Of a stretch of DNA of 64,000 nt, positions 33,246 through 42,900 are shown piece by piece. The stretch comes from Mycoplasma sp. Pen4 (GTDB taxonomy: Bacteria; Bacillota_I; Bacilli_A; Mycoplasmatales; Metamycoplasmataceae). A model generated the notes under the pieces. It was not told the DNA's origin and did not search any database. It worked only from the letters and a program-made list of their open reading frames with translations. The first letter of the stretch is position 1. Each line of letters begins with the position of its first letter. The translations under genes were made by a program, and so were the position numbers. The stretch spans positions 310,001-374,000 of the forward strand of contig NZ_CP060691.1 in assembly GCF_014352955.1 (NCBI RefSeq). Reading direction: 5' to 3'.

Positions 33246-33596
33246 TTAAAGCGTTTTTATTAACGCATTATTAATCGCTTCAGTATATTCACCAAAAATG
33301 ATTGATACTGAATTTGATTTAGCAAAAACTCCTTTTACTCCATTGAGTGTTTTTAAAGAATCTAATTTCACTTTTTTAATCTCTTTAACAAAAACTGTTA
33401 AGCGGTTTAATTTCACTTCTGTTTTTTCAATGTTATCTTTCTCAAAAATGCTAATTAATTCTGAGATGTTAAAAGGTAACTTATCGATTTGATAAATTGT
33501 GTTCTTTTGTTTTTGGGTTTGTTTATTTCACTTAATTCAAATAAGTCCGAATGTAATTATCGTTAAAAAAACAATTGTAAATCTATTTCTCTTCAT
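33246..33596 (-). CDS. Membrane-anchored PTS EIIB-like protein lacking active Cys
   Basis: 116 aa. An N-terminal membrane helix (residues 7-20) precedes a domain matching the glucose-family EIIB fold: 'NIEKTEVKLNRLTVFVKEIK' aligns with the (N)I-x(3)-DaCiTRLRvtvkD segment and 'LNGVKGVFAKSNSVSIIFG' with the GakGVv-x(6)-vQvIfG segment. The phosphorylated Cys position is Lys/Leu here ('VKLNRL'), so phosphotransfer is not possible. It could bind another PTS protein or sense phosphorylation. It is leaderless (TATAAT, 6 nt, ATG) and lies 14 bp before the helicase gene. Confidence 0.75.
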
Positions 33597-33602
33597 ATGT
33601 AA

Positions 33603-33608
33603 ATTATA
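33603..33608 (-). promoter_or_regulatory. -10 box, leaderless start of EIIB-like gene
   Basis: On the minus strand TATAAT is followed by TTACAT and then ATG 33596, a six-base gap that implies a leaderless transcript. The 257-bp region 33597-33853 also holds the divergent degV promoter and no gene. Confidence 0.65.
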
Positions 33609-33841
33609 CTTTTTTACTAAAATCTGTCCTTGATTTTTTAAAGTTTTATTCATAGAATAAAAAAATATTGATTTTTTGCCTAAAAAAGAGTTTTTTGCTG
33701 ATGAAACACATTTTTCAAGCAGCTAATTGAATAAAATGCTTTTTACGACTTGGAGATAGTGATAAAAGGTTAAATTTATTCTTCAAAAACAAGGTAGGGA
33801 AATAATGGCATATTAAAGCATATATTTTATAAACTTTTGTT

Positions 33842-33847
33842 TATAAT
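33842..33847 (+). promoter_or_regulatory. -10 box, leaderless start of degV
   Basis: TATAAT is followed by TCTAAT and then ATG 33854; no ribosome binding site is present. The transcript would start at the initiation codon. Confidence 0.65.
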
Positions 33848-33853
33848 TCTAAT

Positions 33854-34696
33854 ATGAAAAAATTAGGAATTATTATCGACTCATTTTCAGGTTATACTGA
33901 AAAACAAGCTAAAGAAGAAGGGTTTAAATTCTTACCACTACAAGTTGAAATTGATGGTGTGGTTTACCAAGACGGAATTGACAACCACAAAGAAATTTTA
34001 GAAAAATTAAGTAGTTCAACAAACTTTAAATCTTCATCTCCAAGATTAGAAATTATCAATGAAGTAGTTAGACAAGCAGCAGAAGAATTCGAAGAAGTTA
34101 TTTTTCTTGGAATTAGTTCAAAACTTTCATCAACTTCAAACCACGTAAGAACTGTTGCAAGTGATTTTAAAAATGTTTTTGTTTTTGAAAATCACTTTAG
34201 TGGAATTCAATTAATCAATGCAGCAAAATATGCACGTAGATTATATGAAGAAGATGGTTTAAGCATGAGAGAAGTATTTGAATTACTTGAAAAACTTAAC
34301 TCTGAATCAGCTACATTTTTAGTACCAAAAACATTAAACTACATGATTAAAGGTGGGCGTTTAACAGGTATTAAAAAATTCTTAATGTCTAAAATCTCAA
34401 TGCTTCCAGTGCTTGAATACTCAGTTGATGGAAGTGTTTCATCAACAGGATTAAAAAGAACAGTCCCTGGAGCAGTTGCTAAGGCAGTTGAAAAAGCTTG
34501 TTACTTTACAGAAGATATTGATAAATATGAATTTAATTGAATGCATGGTATCGATAAAGAAATTAATGAAATGGTTTTAGAAAACGCTAATTCATTTGAT
34601 ATCTCATTTAACACAGAACAAATTACATCAAGTGTTATTGCTATACATACGGGACCAGAAGCTTTTGCTGTGACCGTTATGCCTAAATTAAAATAA
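33854..34696 (+). CDS. DegV family fatty-acid-binding protein
   Basis: 280 aa, the standard length. DegV/FakB proteins bind a fatty acid and present it to the kinase FakA for entry into phospholipid synthesis. 'GIIIDSFSGYTEKQAKE' is the N-terminal DS-(S/T) motif. 'FLGISSKLSSTSNHVR' matches the lipid-binding S-S-x-L-S-G-T-x-x segment, and 'LNYMIKGGRLTGIKKFL' is the diagnostic L-x-x-L-x-K-GGR-I segment. One TGA is Trp near the C-terminus. It is leaderless and is followed 17 bp later by a small membrane protein with its own GAGG site. Confidence 0.9.
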
Positions 34697-34713
34697 TTAA
34701 TTGTGAGGTAAAT

Positions 34714-35034
34714 ATGGCTACTACAACTAATAAAAAAACTACGAAAAAGAAAAAAACGACAACCACAACTAAAAGAAAAACAAAAAAATCTGCACCATTA
34801 GAAATGGATGCTAATCTTGGAACATTATCAGATAAAAGATTTACAAAATTAATTGATAACATCATCTTAGAAAATGAGCAAGATAAAATGATAGTAAAAA
34901 AATATCGCACGAATAAATTAGCTTATATCCTTGCGATAATTGTAATTATTTTAATAATCGCTGCAATTAGCATCCTTATTGTAGGTTTAGTTGATAATTG
35001 ATTTGGCACAACTGTCGAATCAACCACAACATAA
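34714..35034 (+). CDS. Small single-pass membrane protein, basic N-terminus
   Basis: 106 aa. The first 26 residues are almost only Thr and Lys, coded by several A runs. A 45-residue hydrophilic stretch, one strong membrane helix (about 69-93, Ile/Leu-rich) and a short Thr-rich tail follow. No family is recognised. A GAGG site lies 7 bases before the ATG. It probably shares a transcript with degV. It ends 7 bp before the stop of the convergent MIP-like gene. Confidence 0.65.
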
Positions 35035-35041
35035 ACTAGCA

Positions 35042-35848
35042 CTAGTTCACAATAACCGAACTATATATCCCAACTGCAACTAATGCAGTTATCACATATG
35101 TAAATACAGTATATCCTAGGAGTACTGTATTATTTTTTCAACTTTTACGATTGTGATATAGAACTGTTAAATATGAGCCAAAAGTGACAAAAATATTTGT
35201 TGGAAAATTCATATCTCCCAATCATCTAGTAGTTAATAGTAACGTTAATGTGATCAAAGCACCTGAGGCACTGATAAAAATAAAGTTTTGTGTTAGGTTA
35301 TCATTATAGATCACAAATTGTGTAATGAATAATAATGAAACTAAGATGATAATACCTATGTTATTGATTGATATGTTTTTAAGTGTTGTTGTTTTGCAAT
35401 TAACATAATAATTGTTGAAGTGTGGTCATTTTTTATTGATAAAGATAAATAATACAACAGCACTAAATGCACCTAATAAATGTGCGAATAACACTAGGAA
35501 TAAGTTTCCAACGTAAAAACTGTTTGTTACTTCTGTGTTACTAAAACCTCATTGCAATAAATAAAATATTGTTCCAAGTGGATTGACAACGGGTGGTAGA
35601 TCAGTGTTTACTTTTTGATATAAATTGTTTGATTCAAATAAGAAAACTAGCAACCTTAGGACCGCGAAAGAAACTAATGCTGATCCAAAAATTGCTAGTG
35701 AATATATTAATGCATAAATGTATTTAATACGAGGTTTTTTATTTGCAACATATGTCGATACAAATGACATTGATACTAAGAAGAAAACTGCTAAGTATTC
35801 TGCTATAAAAAACTCTCATAAAAAATTATTATGTAAAACAAATTGCAT
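35042..35848 (-). CDS. Six-helix membrane protein, divergent MIP (aquaporin) type
   Basis: 268 aa with six predicted helices. The start 'FFIAEYLAVFFLVSMSFVST' resembles the (F)LAEFLGTFLLV-type opening of aquaporins/glycerol facilitators. 'VVNPLGTIFYLLQWG' sits where the first NPA loop is expected (NPL instead of NPA), followed by 'FAHLLGAFSAVVLFIF' like the (a)QllGAi-x-Gal helix. The second NPA position appears as 'DMNFPTNIFV', lacking NPARD. So it could be a very divergent or non-conducting MIP protein. The alternative is an unrelated six-helix protein. It starts 3 bp after the pgsA stop and ends its operon. Confidence 0.55.
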
Positions 35849-35851
35849 TTG

Positions 35852-36526
35852 TTATTTTTTATCAACTACTTTGATGTATCCACGTGAGATAATGTAGTAT
35901 TGAATTCCAGAAATAACTGCTAACACTCCAGCTGCAATAATTGGTGCATCGACGATTAATACTCAGTATCTAATTCCTGATTGAAAGTTGCTTGATATTT
36001 TTGCTAAAAGCGGAACAAGAATTAATGCTATTAAAATACCAATTGATAAAAGAAGTGTTTTTATTTTTCCTAATTTGTTTGCTGCAATAACTTGTCCGTT
36101 ACTTGAAGCTGTTGCTCTTAATGAGCTTACTGTAATGTCTCTTAAAATGAATAATGCTGTAAGTCAAAATGGAACAATTTCAACTGATGCTGCATAAATT
36201 AATACTAAGTTTGTCATTAATTTATCAGCTGTTTGGTCTCAAATTTTACCTCATTTTGAAACTGTGTTTGTTTGACGAGCAATTTTGCCATCAAAATAAT
36301 CTGTTGCCATTGCTAATCCAAATAGTAAAGCAATTGCAAGGTTTAATCCAAAGAAAGCTCAACCAAAGTCTGTGCTACCACTTCATCCGTGGTAGTAGTA
36401 TGTTGCTCCTGTTAAAAAGATCATTGGAATAATTAAGATTAATCTAAATAAAGTTAAAGTATTTGCGGAAACAAATCCTTTTCTTTGTTTTCTAACCTTC
36501 TTGGTTTTTTGTGAATTGTTTTTCAT
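35852..36526 (-). CDS. pgsA: CDP-diacylglycerol-glycerol-3-phosphate phosphatidyltransferase
   Basis: 224 aa. It makes phosphatidylglycerophosphate, the first committed step to phosphatidylglycerol and cardiolipin. The CDP-alcohol phosphotransferase signature D-x2-DG-x2-AR-x8-G-x3-D-x3-D is exact: 'DYFDGKIARQ', then G and the two Asp in 'GKIWDQTAD'. Several membrane helices are present and the N-terminus is very basic. GAGG precedes the ATG. The start overlaps the preceding gene by 35 bp. Confidence 0.93.
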
Positions 36527-37127
36527 ATGAATTCCTCATTTCGTTTTTTAATTGTTCTTCATCATTATAAAGGTTTTCAATTGTAATGTCTTGATATTTT
36601 TTAAGATCATCATTTGCTTTTTGAATATTTTTGTCAAAAAACTCAATAACCATAGGTGCTTTAGTATCTCATAAGTTTGCATTTAAATCTTTAAGTGCAA
36701 TTAAATTAGTAACTAATTCACCATATTTTGGATTTTCATGTAAATATGAACGATATTGTGGGCTTTTAAGTATTTCAACAATAATTGCTTTTGTATTTTG
36801 ATTAATTTCAGACATTTTATACTCACCAATACTTGGAACAAACTTTTCTAATTGTTCTCTATTTAAAACGAATAACTCGTTGATTTTAATTGTTAAATCA
36901 CGAACAAATACTGCTGCATCACGTGCTAATTCAAGTGCCGCTTGCTTAGAACGTTTGTGTGCAAGTTTATCTTTAATGTACTGGTATAAAATAAATACAC
37001 TAAATGCTAAGACAATTACACCGAATAAAATTCAAACAATAACACTCGAATTAATACCAGTTCCAATTGAACTAGATGCTTGTGCGTTGTTCTCGGCAAA
37101 TAATTTTGTAACTTTGACTGTTGTCAT
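36492..37127 (-). CDS. Single-pass membrane protein, unknown function
   Basis: 211 aa with TGA as Trp. A short Ser/Thr/Asn-rich N-terminus (1-27) precedes one membrane helix (about 28-50, 'IVWILFGVIVLAFSVFILYQ'), then about 160 charged, helical residues on the cytoplasmic side. No domain is recognised. GGAGG lies 8 bases before ATG 37127. The 3' end runs 35 bp into pgsA, so the genes are translated together. Confidence 0.7.
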
Positions 37128-37150
37128 TCTTAAAACCTCCTTTCCATTGC

Positions 37151-37480
37151 TTATTTAGTAATTTTTAAAACTCATTTAGGTTCTTTTTGAACAATGAATT
37201 CTTCCATGATTTGGACTAATTCATCTTCTGTATAACTAATATTTTTAACCACTGCAGTTTGAAGGTATGCACTATACCCTTTAAAATCCATACGTGGTTT
37301 TGGAGCAACTTGTGTATAAGATAATTTTCCACCTTCACTAAGTGCCTCTGATACTGATACTGTTGTGTCAGCAAATTCCTCTTTAATCATTTTTAATAAT
37401 TCTTGAGATTCTTTTTTGTGATGTAAATAACTTTCTGCAAGTAATTTTACTTTTTCTAAATCTACTGCTTTATTATTCAT
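37151..37480 (-). CDS. Conserved-looking small soluble protein, unknown
   Basis: 109 aa, with a TGA read as Trp seven codons before the stop. It is mostly helical and charged, with a central 'SEGGKLSYTQVAPKPRMDFK'. It has no signal or membrane segment. The gene lies between mgtE (43 bp upstream) and the membrane protein gene (23 bp downstream) in the same unit. No family is recognised. Confidence 0.65.
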
Positions 37481-37523
37481 TAATTCCTTTCCAACACAAC
37501 AAAAATAAATTTGACATGTTTAT

Positions 37524-38987
37524 TTAAATTCAGCCAAAGTGGCTTGCTAGTGTTAAAACTCCAATATTTAATGCAAAGAATATCAATGTTGATAAAGCAT
37601 CAGAAAGTGTAGTTAATATCGGAGCAGACATAACTGCCGGATCTTTTTTCATTCTAATAGCAACAATCGGGATAATTGTACCTAAGAATTTCGAGAATAT
37701 AACAACTATAAATAATGAAAACGAACTTGCTATAATCACGAATGATAATGGGCCTCATTCAGTATCACCATCTTTAAATGATGGTATTGCAAAGTATATA
37801 TATAACCTTGCTATGTTGATGATAAACATAATAACACCAATTATAGTTCCAACTGATATCTCCTTGAAAATAACTTTCTTAACATCTTTTCTTTCTATCT
37901 CACCTAGTGCAGCTGCACGAGTGATTGTTGTGGAACTTTGCGATCCCGCATTACCTGCAGAACCAGAGATAATCGGAATAAGAGAAACAATAATTGCAGT
38001 TGAAATTGTAACTCCTAAACCTTTAATAACATCTTCGCTGATGTCTGTAAATTTTTGAATAACGAACTGCGACATTGTTGCAGATAACATAAGAATAATT
38101 AATCATAAAACACGACTTTTAACAATCGACATAATTGTTGTTTTAAGATAATTTTCTTCTGCAGCATCAGGGTTAATTCCGGCCATTTTATACATATCTT
38201 CTGTTGCTTCTTCTTGAATAACGTCAATAACATCATCGGCAGTAATCATACCAATTAAACGTTTTTCTTTCGAAACAACTGGTAATGACGATCTATCGTG
38301 ATCAGCAAAAACTCTTGCTGCTTCTTCTTTATCATCAACTGTATATACAGAGGCAACCACGTTATAAATTTCTTCTAATTTAGCATCTTCATCATTAGCG
38401 AATATAAGTTCTTCTAATGTGATATCTCCTAATAAGATACCATTTTCATCTACGATATAGAAGTTATGAGCTAATTCAATTTTTTTCTGATAATCTCGTT
38501 TGATTTTTGCTATCGCTTTTTTAGTTGTTCATTTTCCATGCAATGTTGAAATATCAACACTCATAATGCTTCCAACTTGATCGTCATTGTAAGCAAGTAA
38601 ACTGTTGATTTTATCTCTTTTTTCAACTGGTGTTTCAGAGATAATGCGTTTCATAATGTTGACAGGTAATTCTTCAAGCACATCTACAAGTTCATCTGTT
38701 TGTAGATTTTGAAGGATATTCATAATATCTTCATCATTACTTAAACTTTCAACTAATTTTGTTTTAACATCATCTTCAAAGTATGAGAATACCTCTGCAG
38801 CTTCAGCAGTTTTAAGTACACGTAGAACATAAATTTGTTCAGTAGTACTTAAAGTTTCAATTGCTTCTGCAAAGTCTGCAACCGGGTATTCTTCTTGCAA
38901 TTCACGAACTGCAATAATTTTTTGTTGACCAATTAAATCACGTAATTTTGAAATTAAATCATCTTTAATTTTTTCTGTAAATTCCAT
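37524..38987 (-). CDS. mgtE: MgtE family magnesium transporter
   Basis: 487 aa with four TGA-Trp codons. The order matches MgtE: an N-terminal helical Mg-sensing domain (to about 130), a pair of CBS domains (about 135-270, 'VGSIMSVDISTLHGKW' and 'LPVVSKEKRLIGMITADDVI'), and a five-helix channel domain. The family motif 'GSAGNAGSQSSTTITRA' is at about residue 340. The channel opens when cytoplasmic Mg2+ is low. It starts one base after the cdaA stop, so Mg transport is translationally linked to c-di-AMP synthesis. Confidence 0.95.
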
Positions 38988-38988
38988 C

Positions 38989-39570
38989 TTAATCCCTTAA
39001 GTATTTAATTAATTGTTCTTGGAATTGATCTAATTTAACTGGTTGAATGATGCTTCCTTTGAGAATTTTGATGCTTCCATCTTCTTCTGAAACAACTACT
39101 GTTGTTGCATCACATTGCTCACTAATTCCCATAGCGGCACGGTGACGTGAACCAAATTTTGAATCGACACTTTTACGAGTTATTTTGTAGAAAGTAGCTG
39201 CGTAATAGATTTTATTATCTCTAATCACTACAGCTCCATCATGTAAAGGTGATGTTTTATTAAAGATAGCAATAAGTAAACTACTTGAAATATTTGCGTT
39301 TAAGACAACTCCATCAGTACGTAAGTTGTCAATATTATCATTGTTTTCAATTGTTATTAATGCGCCTATCTTGTGTTTCGATAAATATTCAACACTTTCA
39401 CGTAATTGGTTAATTAAACGAATTTGTGAACTTTTACCTAATTTTTCATACTTATTCTTTTTAAATTTGTTTGAGATAAATCCAGAAAGAATAGGTCATA
39501 ATATATAAATAGATAATAAAATAAGTGCAAATAATGTAATTGATGAAATCACAATAATTGCTTGAATCAT
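38989..39570 (-). CDS. cdaA: Diadenylate cyclase, short membrane form
   Basis: 193 aa. It makes cyclic di-AMP from ATP. The DAC-domain motifs 'PLHDGAVVIRD' (DGA) and 'FGSRHRAAMGIS' (RHR) are intact. Only one N-terminal membrane helix (about 5-28) is present, in place of the three of typical CdaA, which fits the short mycoplasma form (CdaM type). The ATG overlaps the preceding stop as TAATG. It lies between a small membrane protein and mgtE. Confidence 0.93.
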
Positions 39571-39806
39571 TATTGGTTTCCAACTAAAAATGCGACTAAA
39601 ATTATTAATCCCATAATTAATAGTGAAAATACTGTTCCAAAAATATTTCTTGTAAGTTCTCTTTTAAATCAAGGAAGATTACTTTGTTCTTCTTTGAATT
39701 CTGCTTTTTTAACTTTTATTTCATAATTAACTCTAGCTCTGGCTATTTCTTCTTGTCTAAATTTAATTAAATCAATAAATGGTTTTTTTTCTGATTCTTT
39801 TGCCAT
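39570..39806 (-). CDS. Small membrane protein upstream of cdaA
   Basis: 78 aa. The first 48 residues are charged and helical ('DLIKFRQEEIARARVNYEIK'); a membrane helix at about 55-75 ends two residues before the C-terminus. A GGAGG site lies before the ATG. It is the first gene of the seven-gene unit ending at 35042. Its stop overlaps the cdaA start, so it may be a partner or regulator of the cyclase. No family is recognised. Confidence 0.65.
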
Positions 39807-39913
39807 AAGCCCTCCATTTGTTTTATTTATGTCTATATTTTAATTTTTTTTAACAAAAACTTAATTAATTAAATTAAATAAATTTAATTAGTTCGAATTT
39901 TTTCAGAAAAAAA

Positions 39914-39933
39914 CACCAATTTTAAAATTGGCG
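39914..39933 (-). terminator. Terminator of the giant lipoprotein gene
   Basis: 8-bp perfect palindrome CCAATTTT/AAAATTGG at 39916-39931, preceded on the plus strand by an A7 run that gives a T run on the minus strand. It lies 12 bases beyond the stop codon. Confidence 0.75.
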
Positions 39934-39944
39934 TTTTATAAAAT

Positions 39945-42900
39945 TTACTTATGAATATCAATTTCTTTATTGAAGAAATCAACTAATGTTTCATTTATTG
40001 TATCGTAATCATTAAATATAAAAGATGTTTCGGAATATATTTTATATTGTTGATCATTTTTTACATATTCACCAACAGCATAGTAAATTCCAGGTTCATT
40101 AGCATTAATATCTATAGTTCCTAATTTTGTTATCGTTGAGGAAATATTATTTATTGAAGCTATTTCTTTTACTTCCATTGGGTTAGCAAATGATCTAAAT
40201 AATATTTTATAGTTAAATGATGAAACCCCTTCCTCATCAAGGACAACTGTTGGTTTGAATGCAACAGATCTGGTTTCGACTGAGTTAATAAATTCATTCG
40301 GAACTTCTTGGCGAACCTTAATACTATCTCTTTGAATATTAGTAACGAAAACACCTTCTCTCTCTCCGTTGAGCGCAACTTTTAATGAATTAAGGTGTGA
40401 CTCATTAGCATATAATCCATTGGTACTATAAACATATGCAATATTAGATTTAACTTTTTGATCTTCTTTTCCTTGCTTATAGACTTCAATGTAATAATAT
40501 CCCTCTGGATCATCCTTCCCAAGTTCATCTCTTGAGATTTTAAGACTATCAAAGAATACATTTCTTTTAATGAGTTTATAGTTAGGATTTTCCTTTGTTT
40601 CTGAATAATAAATATCATATTTAAAAGTTTCATTTTTGGTTAATAAATTATCAGCATTTTCTAAAACATTAAATGATGTAAGTGAGGTAAGACCATATTT
40701 TTTGAAATTATCCAATGTAATACCATATCTATCATCTAGATCTTTTGATATGAAAAACTTATTATCATCTCGAATTATATTATTCATTATCATTGAATTA
40801 TATTTATTTATTACCTCATTAATAAGTTCTTTATTATCATCTGAGGTTTTTGATAAACTAATTCTTGCTCTTATATCATCTAACACTTTATAGTAACTCT
40901 CTTTATATGAAGGTTTTTCATGAGTTGGGGATGGTAAATTATCACGTGAATTATCTTCTAATAAAACTCCTATAATAGCACTATATTTATTAATTACATT
41001 TTCAACATCTTGTTGATTATAAAGTCTACTATTAATAAATTCTTGTTGCTCTGAAGTTAAACTAATTTTTTCATGCCTATCTGTTTCATCATAAAATACT
41101 CATAATTCATTATTATGATCAAGATAAAAATTAGATATCAACTTACGCTTTGTACTGTTTTGAGGTAATGGAAGTTTTATTTCTAATGGGTCTTTATCTA
41201 AATTATCTAAGTCAAATACAAATATACTTGGTGTTGGTTTATTTGTTGAGTCTCACTCAGAGAAATTATATGTTGGTATAAATAGTTTATTGTTGCGTTC
41301 AAAAATATTTGGATTAGAATAAGCACTGTTATTTTGCGCACTAATCAATCATTCATATTTTGTAAGCACTTGATACAATTTGTATAATTTAGATTTTTGA
41401 TTTAAAGGTGGATTAAATTTCAATGATTTAGGTTCATTTGAATCAATGAATTTACGATATTTAAATTTAAACTCAATTGGACCAAGTAAACCACTACTTT
41501 TTGTCTCTCTTTCATTCTCGACATAAAGTCAATATCCGTCAAAGAAGATTGGAGTAGAAACACTCTTTTTCTCTTTATTAATATAATTTTGTAAATATAA
41601 AAATAAATTGTCATTATTATCAAAACCAAGCTCAGTTTTATTCTCATCGTATAAACCACGTATTTCGCTATCATCTAAAATTGGTTCGGTATATGGTAAA
41701 CCTCAAAAGTTATTTCAATTATATTGTGTTCTTTCTGAATATGAATTATCTCTTGGTTCAAATTTATTTTTACCAAGAACTTCAAAAAAGTTATTTTTCA
41801 TATCCCACCTACCAATGTAATGTGAATATGGATATTTCTTTCATTGTGTTGCTAAATCATCTGCTCAAGTTGGATCAAACTTCATTCAATAATACTTTCC
41901 ACTAGTTGCTTTAATTTTAACTCAAGCAATCTCATGAAGCTCAGCATTTGCTTCACTCTTAATATCGTCTTGATTGCCTTCTTCTTTATTATCACTATCA
42001 GTAATATTTGTTTTGATTGTTCTTTTGCTTTCAAAACCAACACTCATTGGAAGCGCCTCAAGACCAGCTATGTTGCATATTAATGCAAAAAATGAACCAT
42101 AGTCAGCACAAACACCACCATAATTAAAGTAAGCTAAATCCGATGACATATTTGCTTTAAATGTATATGAATAATGTTGTAATGTAAACATAAACAATGC
42201 GGCCGCTTTTTCGTAATCAGTCATTCCCTCTTTAATTAAAGAGGTTACTTTTTCTGTTAAATCTTTAAAATTTTCGCGGAAAATAGTGTCCTTTAGTCAT
42301 GAATTTGCATATCTACCATTTTCAAGTTTATCAACATATAATGGCTTTCCATTTAAAAGATATTCTGCTGTATTAGGGAAAATAATTTGTTCATTACCTT
42401 TAATACTAAAAATGAATAAACCATTAGTCATGCTTAAGTATGGATATTTAACTCAATGTGTTCTAAATCAAATCCCATAAGCTTTACCCAAGGCATCTGC
42501 TCGAACTTTTGCATTACCAAATGTAATTGGTCCAATTATTCGGTTCGAGACAATATAATCAAAGAATTTAACAAGTTCTCTAACATCTTCTTCGTTACTT
42601 GCTACATATTCTTTATCTTCGAGTTTATAAGGTAAAGTATCATTTGTAATTATTTTTTGAAGTTGTTGAACAATTATTTTGGCTTTTTTATAATAATTTC
42701 TTAAGTAAGTAAGCGATTCTCGTTTAGCCTCTTCGGTAGTTGCATTATTATATATGTTCATTTCATTATTTATATTGTGCGAAATGATCATTTTGGCAGT
42801 TTGGTAATCTCTTAAATACTCTGGATGTAATTCCATTTCTTTATCAATAGTTTTTTCAAGAATTGTTTTATTTATGACTATAGCGTTATGTTTCTCTTCT

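Noticed and set aside
34683-34910. Minus-strand 75-codon frame opposite the Thr/Lys-rich membrane protein
   Set aside because: It is the complement of the Lys/Thr codons (giving Phe/Val/Leu runs) and has no ribosome binding site.
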